A DNA stretch of 44,795 nucleotides, taken from an uncultured Cedecea sp. GTDB taxonomy: Bacteria; Pseudomonadota; Gammaproteobacteria; Enterobacterales; Enterobacteriaceae. The translations under genes were made by a program, and so were the position numbers. Under the pieces are notes generated by a model, which saw only the letters and a list, made by a program, of their open reading frames with translations, was not told where the DNA came from and made no database searches. How positions within the stretch are numbered: the stretch's first letter is position 1; each line of letters opens with the position of its first letter. The stretch spans positions 1-44,795 of the forward strand of contig NZ_CANMLV010000029.1 in the NCBI RefSeq assembly GCF_947498825.1. Direction: 5' to 3'. Of this stretch, positions 8,669-17,386 are shown piece after piece.

Positions 8669-9457
8669 ATGACAAACCAGCGTATGCCTGCGTTATTTCT
8701 TGGGCACGGCAGCCCAATGAACGTTCTGGAAGATAATCTGTATACCCGTTGCTGGCATCATTTAGGTGAAATATTACCGCGCCCGAAAGCGATTGTTGTG
8801 GTCTCTGCTCACTGGTTCACTCAGGGAACGGGTGTCACGGCAATGGAAAAGCCGAAAACGATTCACGACTTTGGTGGTTTCCCTCAGGCGCTGTATGACA
8901 CCCATTATCCGGCCCCTGGTTCTCCTGAACTGGCTCAGCGTTTAGTTGAACTACTGGCCCCGACGCCTGTAGCTTTAGATAAAGAAGCTTGGGGTTTTGA
9001 TCATGGTTCCTGGGGCGTATTGATCAAGATGTATCCTGATGCCGATATTCCTATGGTACAGCTCAGCATAGATAAAACTAAACCTGCCGCATGGCACTTA
9101 GAGCTTGGGAAAAAACTGGCAGCATTACGCGATGAAGGGGTGATGATTGTTGCCAGTGGCAACGTCGTTCATAACTTGCGCATGGTTCGCTGGCAGGGCG
9201 ACAGCCAGCCCTATCCGTGGGCGGAATCTTTTAATGATTATGTGAAAGAAAATCTGACCTGGCAGGGGCCGATCGCTGAGCATCCGTTAGTGAACTATCT
9301 GTCCCATGAAGGTGGTTTATTGTCGAACCCGACCCCGGATCACTATCTGCCGTTACTTTATGCTCTTGGAACCTGGGATGGTAAAGAACCGATAACGCTT
9401 CCGGTTGACGGTATAGAGATGGGCTCTCTGAGTATGCTGTCGGTACAGATAGGTTAA
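8669..9457 (+). CDS. ygiD: 4,5-DOPA extradiol dioxygenase family protein YgiD
   Basis: This 262-aa member of the LigB-type extradiol ring-cleavage dioxygenase family matches E. coli YgiD. The E. coli enzyme binds one metal ion and can cleave L-DOPA at the 4,5 bond; its physiological substrate is uncertain. Metal-ligand histidines fit H13 (GHGSPMN), H48 (SAHWF) and H168 (SGNVVHNLR), with H112 in the conserved FDHGSWG loop. AAGGA lies 7 nt before the ATG. In E. coli the zinc transporter gene zupT lies between ribB and ygiD; here only about 245 bp separate them and zupT is missing. Confidence 0.93.
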   Translation: MTNQRMPALFLGHGSPMNVLEDNLYTRCWHHLGEILPRPKAIVVVSAHWFTQGTGVTAMEKPKTIHDFGGFPQALYDTHYPAPGSPELAQRLVELLAPTPVALDKEAWGFDHGSWGVLIKMYPDADIPMVQLSIDKTKPAAWHLELGKKLAALRDEGVMIVASGNVVHNLRMVRWQGDSQPYPWAESFNDYVKENLTWQGPIAEHPLVNYLSHEGGLLSNPTPDHYLPLLYALGTWDGKEPITLPVDGIEMGSLSMLSVQIG

Positions 9458-9465
9458 ATACAAAA

Positions 9466-9491
9466 AAGGGAAAACCAATGCGTTTTCCCTT
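9466..9491 (-). terminator. Terminator between ygiD and the convergent accessory operon
   Basis: AAGGGAAAAC pairs perfectly with GTTTTCCCTT around a 6-nt loop. On the minus strand the hairpin is followed by TTTTTTG, so it ends the accessory operon, whose last stop is at 9511. It lies 8 nt past the ygiD stop and may serve both directions. Confidence 0.8.
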
Positions 9492-9510
9492 CCCAGGCCA
9501 CCTGGTTTAT

Positions 9511-10548
9511 CTATGCTCGTCGTCTGTCTGCACCTTTTTGATTCTGTCGGCGAAGTGCCAGGGCAGGTAAGGTATGAATAATCAGCATTCTTATAATATG
9601 GTTTGCCATCACAAATCCAGCGTCGGCTTTTAAGGTCAATGCTGCGAAAGACATTGACTCCACGCTGCCGGGAACCCAGGAAAGTATCAATAAGTAGAAT
9701 GGATAGTCGAGTAAAACAGACGCAGCAAAAGCGACAAGAAATGTGACTGTGAGACTCAGGGCTATAAGTTGAGTGGATGCCCACAGGTGACGCATAAATT
9801 CGGCGATTGAAAACGCGGTGAAATAACACCCAATAAGTATCCCCATTAATCCCATGCTCAGCTGATTCAAGATATCCGGAAAATGTAGCGGTTGAGGCGC
9901 CAGAGTATGAAGACATGCTGAAAAAATAAGCGAAGTCATCATAAATGGAGCAGGAAGATGCCAGCGCTCCAACAACTTACCAGAAATAAAGCCAATTACG
10001 CCTATGCCTGTCAGCCATAAGGTATTTTGTGTGGAACCAAAATGTGTCCATGATAAGGAAAGACTGGAATGTGTCTCACCACCGACAATCAAGCCTGCAA
10101 GCATGGTCAGTGTAATCAGTCGTAAAGCGTGGGAGATAACTATTTTCTGCGGTGGTGTATTGCTATAAGTTGCAAGGGTTAGCACTGCCGCCATTGCTCC
10201 CGGCACTGAACCCAGAATAGCTTCGTCTTTGCTCCAACCTAAGCGTCGGATACACCATTGATAATTGGTAATAAATTGCAACAGTAAGCACAAGCATAGC
10301 AGGCTGAGTAGCGTAAACAGGCTGCCTGTTTCCCCGAAAGACATTCCGCGAATCATCAGGCCGATAGAGGTACCAAGCGATAGCTGTATAAAGGTAAGAC
10401 TACCGGGTATGGCACGTATAGAGATCCGCCAGCGTTTGAGTACGATCACCATGATGAGAGCACCGAACATCATACCCAAAGGTACGCCGCACAGGGTTAA
10501 AAAAACGCCAGCCAGTAGACACAGCAGAAAGCCGCCTATAAATTTCAT
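9511..10548 (-). CDS. AbrB/AmoA-family polytopic membrane protein, third gene of accessory operon
   Basis: This 345-aa protein has about ten hydrophobic segments in two similar halves, typical of the AbrB family (Pfam AmoA, PF05145). The family name is historical; these are membrane proteins and probably transporters. Family-like stretches are GSVPGAMAAVLTLA in the first half and SWVPGSVESMSFAAL in the second, the repeated xPG(A/S) motif. I chose the ATG at 10548 because it has GGGAGAG upstream and begins one base after the stop of the preceding gene. An earlier in-frame ATG at 10635 would overlap that gene by 86 nt. Its place at the end of an operon with a ligase and a flavoprotein suggests export or import of their product. 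Substrate unknown. Confidence 0.85.
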   Translation of the reverse strand: MKFIGGFLLCLLAGVFLTLCGVPLGMMFGALIMVIVLKRWRISIRAIPGSLTFIQLSLGTSIGLMIRGMSFGETGSLFTLLSLLCLCLLLQFITNYQWCIRRLGWSKDEAILGSVPGAMAAVLTLATYSNTPPQKIVISHALRLITLTMLAGLIVGGETHSSLSLSWTHFGSTQNTLWLTGIGVIGFISGKLLERWHLPAPFMMTSLIFSACLHTLAPQPLHFPDILNQLSMGLMGILIGCYFTAFSIAEFMRHLWASTQLIALSLTVTFLVAFAASVLLDYPFYLLILSWVPGSVESMSFAALTLKADAGFVMANHIIRMLIIHTLPALALRRQNQKGADRRRA

Positions 10549-10549
10549 G

Positions 10550-11956
10550 CTACTCTCCCACACAGGCCATTTTTGAATACGTATCGTGCCAGCGACTTTC
10601 CACCGCCAGCCTGGCCTGGCTATGAAGCACATCAATATTTCCTACCGCATAATATTCGCCGATCGTCAATTGACCAATGCATTTTATTCCAGGTACAACA
10701 ATGCCTTCCGTATTCAGGAGACAGAGGGAATCAGAGCAAATCTTAAGGCCGCCAAAGGGGTGGGCGGCAGCAATACCTTGCTGCATGAGGCGATGCACGA
10801 GAGGGTAGTTTTCTGGTGAACTACTGATACCACTGGCATTAATCACTTTATCAACCAGAACTGATACGCTTCCTGGGATCGATATTTTGAATCCCTTAGC
10901 CTGCGGCTTAATAACGATATTCCCATGGAGATGTTCCAGTTGCCCACAGGCAAAGAGTTCCTCAACTTTCTGCGCATTAGGAGAGGCAATCGGGATACGT
11001 AACTGCTGCCAGCGTGCTTGCCAGCGCAGGATAAATCGTTGTTTTTGCTGCTCGTTAAGCTGTCGCCAGGCATAGCTTATATTGTTATTCAGTGCTAACA
11101 GGATACTCATTGCCGTTATGCCCGGATCTGAATGTTGTATGAATTGGCTTAGTGAGCAATTATTAGCAGCGAACTCTTGGCGCAGTAATCGGAATAATTG
11201 CGCAATGGTGATTTTTCCATATGTCGCGGAGAGCCGCTTAATTTCCATTTGGGTAAAAACTTGCGGAATGATATTTTGGTAGCCGCTAACCTTGCGCGGC
11301 AGCATCCCCTTACGTGAGATAAAGTAAATTTTCCGGCATCGGGAGGCAAGCGCAATTGCAGCATCATGAGCAGACAAGCGACTGCCGATAATTGCGACAC
11401 TCTCATTATTATTAATTTCTATGCGGTTAACTGGCCAGACCGTGTCGTAATAACCTGCCTGGTTTATCAGACCGTAAGGGTCATGACAGGTCGTTGTACC
11501 AAGACATAAAAAGCATCGGTTATAATGTCCATTACCCCCCTCTCCGGTCACTATTTGAAATAGTTGATCCTGGGGGAGCAGGTCGACAACCCGCTGTGGC
11601 ACAATTCTAAGCCTAATGCCACGTTGTGCTGCTAATTGCTGACATTGACGTAATTGATAACATAGAAACTGACCGAAGTGCGATCGAGGAATAAACGCAT
11701 CCAGTGCAAGAGGTTTGCTTGATATCGTCTTTTCAAGCCAGACGCCGAAGTCACCTTGCTCGCGAAAATACATGGTATTAACAGGGCGATTAAGTAAGTT
11801 GGTCCTGACATCTTCGGCGAATGCTGTCCCCACCGCCAGTTTTTCTGGAGTATCGAATAACGTTATGCTGATGTGCTTTGAATCAGGCTGGTCCAATAGT
11901 TGTGCCAAAACTGAAATGCCAGTAAATCCCCCTCCGATGATAGCGTAGCTTTTCAT
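10550..11956 (-). CDS. FAD/NAD(P)-binding flavoprotein, second gene of accessory operon
   Basis: This 468-aa protein begins with a dinucleotide-binding fold, IIGGGFTGISVL (G8-G13). It has a second nucleotide-binding motif VAIIGSRLSAHDAA near 187-200. The layout fits the NAD_binding_9 group (PF13454, E. coli YdhS-like) and is distantly like flavin monooxygenases. RTNLLNRPVNTMYFR near 51-65 and the C-terminal GQLTIGEYYAVGN match that group's conserved regions. It could oxidise or N-hydroxylate an amino acid or a ligated product, but no residue proves a reaction. Its ATG overlaps the stop of the ligase gene by 4 nt (ATGA), so translation is coupled. The next gene starts one base after its stop. 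Confidence 0.85.
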   Translation of the reverse strand: MKSYAIIGGGFTGISVLAQLLDQPDSKHISITLFDTPEKLAVGTAFAEDVRTNLLNRPVNTMYFREQGDFGVWLEKTISSKPLALDAFIPRSHFGQFLCYQLRQCQQLAAQRGIRLRIVPQRVVDLLPQDQLFQIVTGEGGNGHYNRCFLCLGTTTCHDPYGLINQAGYYDTVWPVNRIEINNNESVAIIGSRLSAHDAAIALASRCRKIYFISRKGMLPRKVSGYQNIIPQVFTQMEIKRLSATYGKITIAQLFRLLRQEFAANNCSLSQFIQHSDPGITAMSILLALNNNISYAWRQLNEQQKQRFILRWQARWQQLRIPIASPNAQKVEELFACGQLEHLHGNIVIKPQAKGFKISIPGSVSVLVDKVINASGISSSPENYPLVHRLMQQGIAAAHPFGGLKICSDSLCLLNTEGIVVPGIKCIGQLTIGEYYAVGNIDVLHSQARLAVESRWHDTYSKMACVGE

Positions 11957-13185
11957 TTCTCAGCACCCCATGACCAATGTGTATGGGCTGCTAACCAGAA
12001 GGCCAGTTCGTTCAGGCGATCGTTGATTTCATTGCTGTTGCATCCTTCAACAACGGCACTCACTATTTCACCATTAGTCAATTTCATCGGATCGTAGCGT
12101 TTGCCCACGATACCCGTTACACAATACTTAAGGACAAAGGGAAAAGGGCAGGTTTGTGGAATGGCTGTGAGTATACCGCGCCTGGGTGGAACATTAAGCT
12201 GCCCGACCTGTTTGACAGGAACGCGCTGTAAGAGGCTTTGCGGATATTTGTCGTTCAGGCAAGCATTAAGCCAAGTCATTCGGGGATCAATGCCAAAGGC
12301 TGCACCTAATTCTTCATTCACGAAGCACCCCCCGAGCCGGCAAGCTAACTCACCAAAAATAATATTACTTTGTCTGTCAACGAAGACTTCCAGATGGAGT
12401 AATGCGTTTTCTTCCGTTGGGAAGACCACTTCAGCTAAATGTTGCGCGTATGCAATAAGTTTCTTATGCAGGATATTATCGTCTTCCATCACGAGCCCCA
12501 GTGTGGAACCCGACAAAAAGTCCAGGCAGGATACTGTCGCGCGAGATGCAGATACAAAAACAGGTTTGCCACGTAAGTAAAGACTGTTTATCTGAAAGGC
12601 CTCACCCTCAATGAATTTTTCAATCAAGAGGTTGTGAAAATGTAGCGGTGTGAGTTGTGACAGATAATGGCTCAACGCCTCGTCATTTTTCACTACTACT
12701 ACGCCCTGTGAACCTCTTCCATCGTTAGGTTTTATGACACATGGATAACCATGCTCTGTAATAAAAATAGCCATCTCTGTAGCGCTGTTGACGCGCGCCA
12801 TGGCAGGAATAGCAAATTGATGACTTTGTACTCGTGACTTCATCAAAAATTTGTCCCGGAAAAACATTGCTGAGTGAGCCCGTCCCTGAGTTAATCCCAA
12901 TCGATCGCTTATACGTGCGGCTCTCAGTACATCTATTTCTGCCAGGAAATGAACCCCGGTAGCACCATTATTTCGACCAAAGTGGTACAAATCGAGTTCC
13001 ACTAATGGGTTATCGTTGAAATTATCATAAAAGCGTAAATTAATATCAGCACCCAGATGCTGGTTAATTTCATTTTTCTGGCTGGCACAGGTTGCAATGA
13101 CCAGCGCTGTTTTTTGCTGCAATGAGAGCCATTCTTTTTTTGTATGCTGAAGAATAATTTTAGGGGGACATAATAATATATTCAT
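11953..13185 (-). CDS. ATP-grasp carboxylate-amine/thiol ligase, first gene of accessory operon
   Basis: This 410-aa enzyme has three parts. The N-terminal part has no family I recognise. The AEIDVLRAARISDRLGL stretch near 82-98, followed by FRDKFLMK, is typical of BacD-like L-amino-acid ligases. A complete ATP-grasp domain carries K152 in YPCVIKPNDGRGSQGV, the EKFIEGEAFQINS strand, and Mg-binding E266 and E279 with R283 (LHLEVFVD, GELACRLGG). Such enzymes join a carboxylate to an amine through an acyl-phosphate, often making dipeptides or peptide-like metabolites. The ATG has AGGAG at ideal spacing. The two following genes are coupled to it. Substrates cannot be predicted. Confidence 0.85.
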   Translation of the reverse strand: MNILLCPPKIILQHTKKEWLSLQQKTALVIATCASQKNEINQHLGADINLRFYDNFNDNPLVELDLYHFGRNNGATGVHFLAEIDVLRAARISDRLGLTQGRAHSAMFFRDKFLMKSRVQSHQFAIPAMARVNSATEMAIFITEHGYPCVIKPNDGRGSQGVVVVKNDEALSHYLSQLTPLHFHNLLIEKFIEGEAFQINSLYLRGKPVFVSASRATVSCLDFLSGSTLGLVMEDDNILHKKLIAYAQHLAEVVFPTEENALLHLEVFVDRQSNIIFGELACRLGGCFVNEELGAAFGIDPRMTWLNACLNDKYPQSLLQRVPVKQVGQLNVPPRRGILTAIPQTCPFPFVLKYCVTGIVGKRYDPMKLTNGEIVSAVVEGCNSNEINDRLNELAFWLAAHTHWSWGAEK

Positions 13186-13229
13186 GCAGACTCCTGTTCG
13201 CTATCTGAGGTAATAACGAAAACATCTCA

Positions 13230-13246
13230 ATGAAATATACTTTCAT
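13230..13246. promoter_or_regulatory. Candidate operator of the ATP-grasp operon
   Basis: ATGAAATATACTTTCAT is a perfect 6-bp inverted repeat with a 5-bp spacer, lying 45-61 nt upstream of the first gene's ATG. The position fits a repressor site at or near the promoter. The cognate regulator is unknown and no regulator gene is adjacent. Confidence 0.4.
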
Positions 13247-13446
13247 ACAATGAATTAAGATAAAATAAGTTATTTATATCGCGCTGGGTTAATGGCGTTT
13301 TTTATAAAACCTGCAAGAATGTTACTCTTTAAATATATAAGGAATTATTCTTAAATATGAATTTTATATTTTCATGTCAAGTCGATGATATGTAATATAG
13401 CAATGACATCCCATTCTGATATTTTTTTGGAACCTACGGCTATATC

Positions 13447-13464
13447 TATTTATTGCAATAAATA
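13447..13464. promoter_or_regulatory. Perfect 18-bp palindrome, possible distal operator
   Basis: TATTTATTGCAATAAATA is fully self-complementary and lies about 260 bp upstream of the ligase gene. It may bind a dimeric regulator or be an AT-rich coincidence. It does not match a site I can name. Confidence 0.35.
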
Positions 13465-13667
13465 TAACCGTAATCATTGCTTGTAACAGATATTATTAAT
13501 CCTAATTAACCAGCGGCTTTATAGAGCGGGCTTACAAAAATTTATGCAGCATCTTCGTGTTTCAAAGAATGGCACGCTCGGCGAGACGATAAGTGATGTG
13601 ATAAAAAGAAGGCCAGTATCCAGAGGAAATACGCAGTGGATGGTTCTGTAAAGTTGAGATTTGGGGA

Positions 13668-13689
13668 GCCCCGTCCTGAAGGACGGGGC
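13668..13689. terminator. GC-rich hairpin downstream of ygiC
   Basis: GCCCCGTCC pairs perfectly with GGACGGGGC around TGAA, about 40 nt past the ygiC stop. No T-run follows on the ygiC strand. It may end the tolC-ygiB-ygiC transcript. Similar hairpins occur at IS200/IS605-type element ends, so it could instead be a relic of the neighbouring insertion. Confidence 0.45.
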
Positions 13690-13727
13690 AATATCACGAG
13701 AATTGTCTACAGCAGAAAAGCACTCTT

Positions 13728-14888
13728 TTATTCGACAAAAATATGTGGATAGAAGCGCGATAAATCCTGTGTGATCAGTGCTTTGTCTTCACGAATGCCG
13801 ATGCCTGCAGGCTGATCGTTGATAAGCCAGCTGCCTATTAGCGTGTAGCTATCACCGAATTTCGGTAACTGACAGAACTGCTGGACTATCATACCTTCTT
13901 CACCGTAAGGACCTTCTGCACGGGCAATTTCTTTACCGTTTTCAACTATCGTCACGTTAGCGCCTTCACGTGAGAACAGCGGTTTAACGACGTATTTATC
14001 CATTAATGGATAGTCGTCTTCAGCAAAGTACGCCGGGAGCAGGTTAGGGTGGTCCGGGAACATTTCCCATAACATTGGCAGTAATGCTTTGTTAGAGATA
14101 ATGCTTTTCCAGGCAGGCTCCAGCCATCTGACGCCAGCATCTTCCAGCTTGGTAGAGAACACTTCCCGCAGCATATATTCCCAAGGATAGAGTTTAAACA
14201 GACTGCCGATCACCTGATCCTGAAGATCGGTAAACTGTCCTCGCTCACCCAAGCCGATATCTTCCAGATACAGAAACTCACTGACTAAATCTGCTTCTGC
14301 CGCACAGTCTTGCATATACTGAACCGTGCCTCTGTCTTCCACGGTATCCCGACAGCAGGTAAAGTGCAGCAGGCTGAATCCGTGCTTTTCTTTAAGTTCG
14401 GCGAAACGTTCAATCAGCTTTTCTTGCAGGCTGTTAAACTGATCCGCACCTTCCGGCAGGTTACCTGCCTGAAGCTGATCTTCGAGCCAGATCCATTGGA
14501 AGAACGCAGCTTCATATAACGATGTCGGTGTATCTGCGTTGTTTTCCAGCAACTTTGGTTCGCCAATGCCGTCCCAGGCAAGATCAAGACGGGAATAGAG
14601 CGATGGTTGCTGGTTACGCCAGGATTGACGAACAAATTCCCAGGTATGCTTAGGGATACGAAAACGGGTCATCAGCTCATCACTGGCGACCACTTTTTCG
14701 ACCACTTGTAAGCACATCTGGTGCAGCCCGGCAGTCACATCTTCCAGGCGCTCAACTTGAGGCAATGTCAGTTTATAATAGGCGTCTTCACACCAGTAGG
14801 GCTCACCATACATGGTGTGAAAATTAAAGCCGTACTCTTCTGCCTTCGCGCGCCAGTCCGGGCGCTCACTAATATTGACTCTTTCCAT
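13728..14888 (-). CDS. ygiC: Glutathionylspermidine synthase-like ATP-grasp protein YgiC
   Basis: This 386-aa protein matches E. coli YgiC in length and sequence ([20 protein letters not shown]). The family shares the C-terminal synthetase fold of glutathionylspermidine synthase (PF03738) without its amidase domain. YgiC is a predicted carboxylate-amine ligase with unknown substrates. Visible family motifs include [31 protein letters not shown] and a nucleotide-site-like [13 protein letters not shown]. It starts 6 nt after the ygiB stop, so it is the last gene of tolC-ygiB-ygiC, an operon reported in the MarA/SoxS/Rob regulon of E. coli. Confidence 0.92.
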   Translation of the reverse strand: MERVNISERPDWRAKAEEYGFNFHTMYGEPYWCEDAYYKLTLPQVERLEDVTAGLHQMCLQVVEKVVASDELMTRFRIPKHTWEFVRQSWRNQQPSLYSRLDLAWDGIGEPKLLENNADTPTSLYEAAFFQWIWLEDQLQAGNLPEGADQFNSLQEKLIERFAELKEKHGFSLLHFTCCRDTVEDRGTVQYMQDCAAEADLVSEFLYLEDIGLGERGQFTDLQDQVIGSLFKLYPWEYMLREVFSTKLEDAGVRWLEPAWKSIISNKALLPMLWEMFPDHPNLLPAYFAEDDYPLMDKYVVKPLFSREGANVTIVENGKEIARAEGPYGEEGMIVQQFCQLPKFGDSYTLIGSWLINDQPAGIGIREDKALITQDLSRFYPHIFVE

Positions 14889-14894
14889 TTTTTA

Positions 14895-15566
14895 TCAACC
14901 GCCCATTGAACGGCTGGAATTGGTATTTGACGCGCTGCTACGTTGCATGGCGGATTGCTTCGCAACGGAGTCGCCAAATCCACCACGAGTGATCGTGGAG
15001 GTGGTCGCAGGCTTTGGTGCCATCGCGGTTTTAGGCACTGTCATGGTACGGCCTGGAGTGGCAGCACCGTAGCTTTTACCGCTGGCATCGGCATATTTGC
15101 CATACGCCGGGCTGGCCGGATTTTTTGAGGAGAAGAGGGGCTGCTGAGCGCCACCACTCATCAGACGGCCCATCATATAACCCGCCATCAGAGGCATCCA
15201 GAAACTACCGCTGCTCTGGGCTTGGGCCTGATTTTCGCCACTGCCAGCCAGACTTGCCTGAGCAGGGGCCTGCTGACACTGGCCTTCACCAAATTCAGCA
15301 ATACAGGCTTCGCGTGAGTCGTATTTAGGTGCGGTACGTTCCGCTTCTTTCAGCGCATTGTTATATGCAGTAGTACATTCTGCACTTTTGCCTGGATGTG
15401 CTACAGAGCAGTCATCAGCGTTCTGGTACAAGGAGACGGTTTCATCACTTTGTTCACAACCTGACAGCATAAATACAGCCGTAATAGCGATAGCTACCGG
15501 CGTTAAATGGCGAGCATTCCAGCTTTTGCGGAACGACGAATGATTTATTTGTTTTGTCCGTTTCAT
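14895..15566 (-). CDS. ygiB: Putative lipoprotein-like protein YgiB, DUF1190
   Basis: This 223-aa protein starts [20 protein letters not shown], like E. coli YgiB. The open frame extends 46 codons further upstream, but that stretch shows no similarity and I chose the ATG at 15566. A hydrophobic segment ends in VFMLSGC, a lipobox-like cysteine. The mature part has several cysteines ([30 protein letters not shown]) and a Gly/Met-rich [19 protein letters not shown] stretch. The tail ends RSMGG as in E. coli. Its function is unknown. It is placed after tolC and directly before ygiC. Confidence 0.9.
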   Translation of the reverse strand: MKRTKQINHSSFRKSWNARHLTPVAIAITAVFMLSGCEQSDETVSLYQNADDCSVAHPGKSAECTTAYNNALKEAERTAPKYDSREACIAEFGEGQCQQAPAQASLAGSGENQAQAQSSGSFWMPLMAGYMMGRLMSGGAQQPLFSSKNPASPAYGKYADASGKSYGAATPGRTMTVPKTAMAPKPATTSTITRGGFGDSVAKQSAMQRSSASNTNSSRSMGG

Positions 15567-15692
15567 TTTATCAGTCCTGATCCCAGTCGGTTTGTTACTA
15601 AGAGTAAGGTATGCATGGTTGAAATTAAAGCAGTCTGGTGCGTTTGGCAGGAAATCTTTACGTTGTCTTACGTTCAGCGCCAAAAAGAAAGA

Positions 15693-15718
15693 AAAAAGGC
15701 GCAAAATTGCGCCTTTTT
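15693..15718 (-). terminator. Terminator after tolC
   Basis: AAAAAGGCGCAA pairs with TTGCGCCTTTTT around AA. On the minus strand it lies 40 nt past the tolC stop and is followed by T-rich sequence. Some readthrough into ygiB-ygiC would be needed if the three genes form an operon. Confidence 0.85.
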
Positions 15719-15757
15719 AGCTATTGAGCTGTAGTAACACGTGAAAGCATTACTTTC

Positions 15758-17176
15758 TTATCTTTTGGTTGCAGCAATAGGCGCGTAACCGTCCGCGCGT
15801 GCATTCTGTTCTGGTGTTAATGGTGCAACAGAATCAGGACGAGTCGAAACAGTTTTACCCAGCGTGTTATTCAGTGCCACCAAATCTTGCTCATTCAGCG
15901 TACCCAGCGCAGATTTGATGTTCAGCTCATTAATTAAATAGCTATAACGAGCATTAGAAAGCTGTTGTTTAGCGCTGTACAGAGAGCTGGTTGCGGTTAA
16001 CACATCAACAATAGTACGGGTACCCACTGAGTAACCGGCTTCCATAGCATCTAAAGAGCTCTGTGCAGAAATTACCGCCTGTTTATAGGCGTTAATGGTG
16101 CTGATAGAGGCATTAATATTGTTAAATGATGAACGCACGGTTTGTACGACGCTACGGTGCGCGCCTTCGAGCTGTTCACTGGCACCGGTAAAATTATACT
16201 GGGCTTGTTTGACCTGGGAGCTAACCGATCCGCCCTGGTAAAGTGGCAGAGAGAAACTCAGGCCAACTTTGTTCTGGCCCGCGTAGGAGTTACCGTACTG
16301 AGCATTTCCGGACGTCCTGGAACCGCTATAGTCTGTGTTAGAGACACCGGTAGATGCCGTCAGGCTCAGAGTGGGTAAATGTCCATCCTCTGCCTGACGA
16401 ATTTGTTCCCGGGCCAGATCCTGGCTCAGACGCGCTTGTAGCAATGACAGGTTACGTTTTTCTGCATCTTTTAGCAGGTTATTGACTGCATCTGGTTTGT
16501 TGGTTTTAAAACTATCAACATTCAATGACGCCAGGCTCAGGTAGTCGTTACCGGTAATTTGGCGCAACTCTTCAACGGTGTTATCGACGTTATTACGTGC
16601 AGTCACTTCGTTGGCCAGCACTGTATCGTACTGCGCACGTGCGTTCTGGACGTCAGTGATAGCCACCAAACCGACATTAAAGCGCTGTGTTGTCTGATCT
16701 AACTGACGGTATACTGATTGCTTTTGCGCTTCGATAAATGACAGAGAATCAATAGCATTCAGGACATTGAAATAGGCGGTTGCGGTATTTAAAATCAGCG
16801 CCTGCTGAGCATTTTGATAAATGACGTCCTGAATACCGGCGGTTTTTTCTTGCAGACCGAGCGCGCGCCATTTTGACATATCAAAAATATTTTGCGTTAA
16901 CTGTAACGAAGCGCTGGTAGCATTAGAGTTAATGCCGTTATTGTCACGATAGCCATTGCTGTAGGTGTAGTCCGCACCCAAACCAAGCTGTGGCAGTAAT
17001 GGGCTGCGTGCTTCGTTGATTTTTTCGAATGCGGCGTCACGGTCAGCAGCAGATTTACGCAGGTCCGGGTTACTGGTACGGGCCTGTTGATAAACCTGTA
17101 AAAGGTTTTCTGCCTGGCTCATGGCGCTGAAGCCTGTCAGGCTAAGGCCGATAAGTATGGGGAGCAGTTTCTTCAT
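15758..17176 (-). CDS. tolC: Outer-membrane efflux channel TolC
   Basis: TolC is the trimeric outer-membrane exit duct for tripartite drug pumps, type I secretion and siderophore export. The 472-aa precursor has a signal peptide ending SQA before ENLLQVYQQARTSNPDLRKS. It is strongly conserved with E. coli through the two beta-barrel/alpha-barrel repeats (QLGLGADYTYSNGYRD, NVGLVAITDVQNARAQYDTV, LSFSLPLYQGG, GYSVGTRTIVDVL). The E. coli precursor is about 20 residues longer; the tail after ADGYAP is shortened here. I chose the second of two nearby ATGs, at 17176, because AAGGA lies 6 nt before it and directly abuts the first. Confidence 0.96.
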   Translation of the reverse strand: MKKLLPILIGLSLTGFSAMSQAENLLQVYQQARTSNPDLRKSAADRDAAFEKINEARSPLLPQLGLGADYTYSNGYRDNNGINSNATSASLQLTQNIFDMSKWRALGLQEKTAGIQDVIYQNAQQALILNTATAYFNVLNAIDSLSFIEAQKQSVYRQLDQTTQRFNVGLVAITDVQNARAQYDTVLANEVTARNNVDNTVEELRQITGNDYLSLASLNVDSFKTNKPDAVNNLLKDAEKRNLSLLQARLSQDLAREQIRQAEDGHLPTLSLTASTGVSNTDYSGSRTSGNAQYGNSYAGQNKVGLSFSLPLYQGGSVSSQVKQAQYNFTGASEQLEGAHRSVVQTVRSSFNNINASISTINAYKQAVISAQSSLDAMEAGYSVGTRTIVDVLTATSSLYSAKQQLSNARYSYLINELNIKSALGTLNEQDLVALNNTLGKTVSTRPDSVAPLTPEQNARADGYAPIAATKR

Positions 17177-17266
17177 TTGCATTCCTTGTTGTGAAGCAGA
17201 ATTATTTTAAACGCTGACAATGAGTCGGAAATGAACGCCAATTCTACCGAGTCTGTAAGTCAAGCA

Positions 17267-17285
17267 GATTGGCCTAATGTGCCAT
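17267..17285 (-). promoter_or_regulatory. Mar/Sox/Rob box upstream of tolC
   Basis: On the minus strand the site reads ATGGCACATTAGGCCAATC. It fits the degenerate consensus AYnGCACnnWnnRYYAAAY at all fixed positions except one. It lies about 90 nt before the tolC start, in the divergent tolC-nudF region. E. coli tolC is known to be activated through such a box. Confidence 0.55.
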
Positions 17286-17386
17286 TGGCCTCAAATTTGC
17301 TCCAATCTATCATATCAAACATTAAACGGCAGTCCGCGAGCGGATAATTTCTTCAGATTACACGTAATGACGTGCGGGGCATCATC

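Larger units (their letters stand above)
13186..13667. other. AT-rich regulatory gap upstream of the accessory operon
   Basis: About 480 bp with no open frame worth calling. Besides the two palindromes listed separately, it is AT-rich, with a GC-rich hairpin at its right border. It should hold the operon promoter. It marks one edge of the insertion between ygiC and ygiD relative to E. coli gene order. Confidence 0.6.

Noticed and set aside
10549..10635. Upstream ATG extension of the AbrB-type protein
   Set aside because: It would overlap the flavoprotein gene by 86 nt, while the ATG at 10548 has a strong Shine-Dalgarno and a hydrophobic N-terminus.
15567..15704. 46-codon N-terminal extension of ygiB
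   Set aside because: It shows no similarity to YgiB, and the ATG at 15566 matches the family start.
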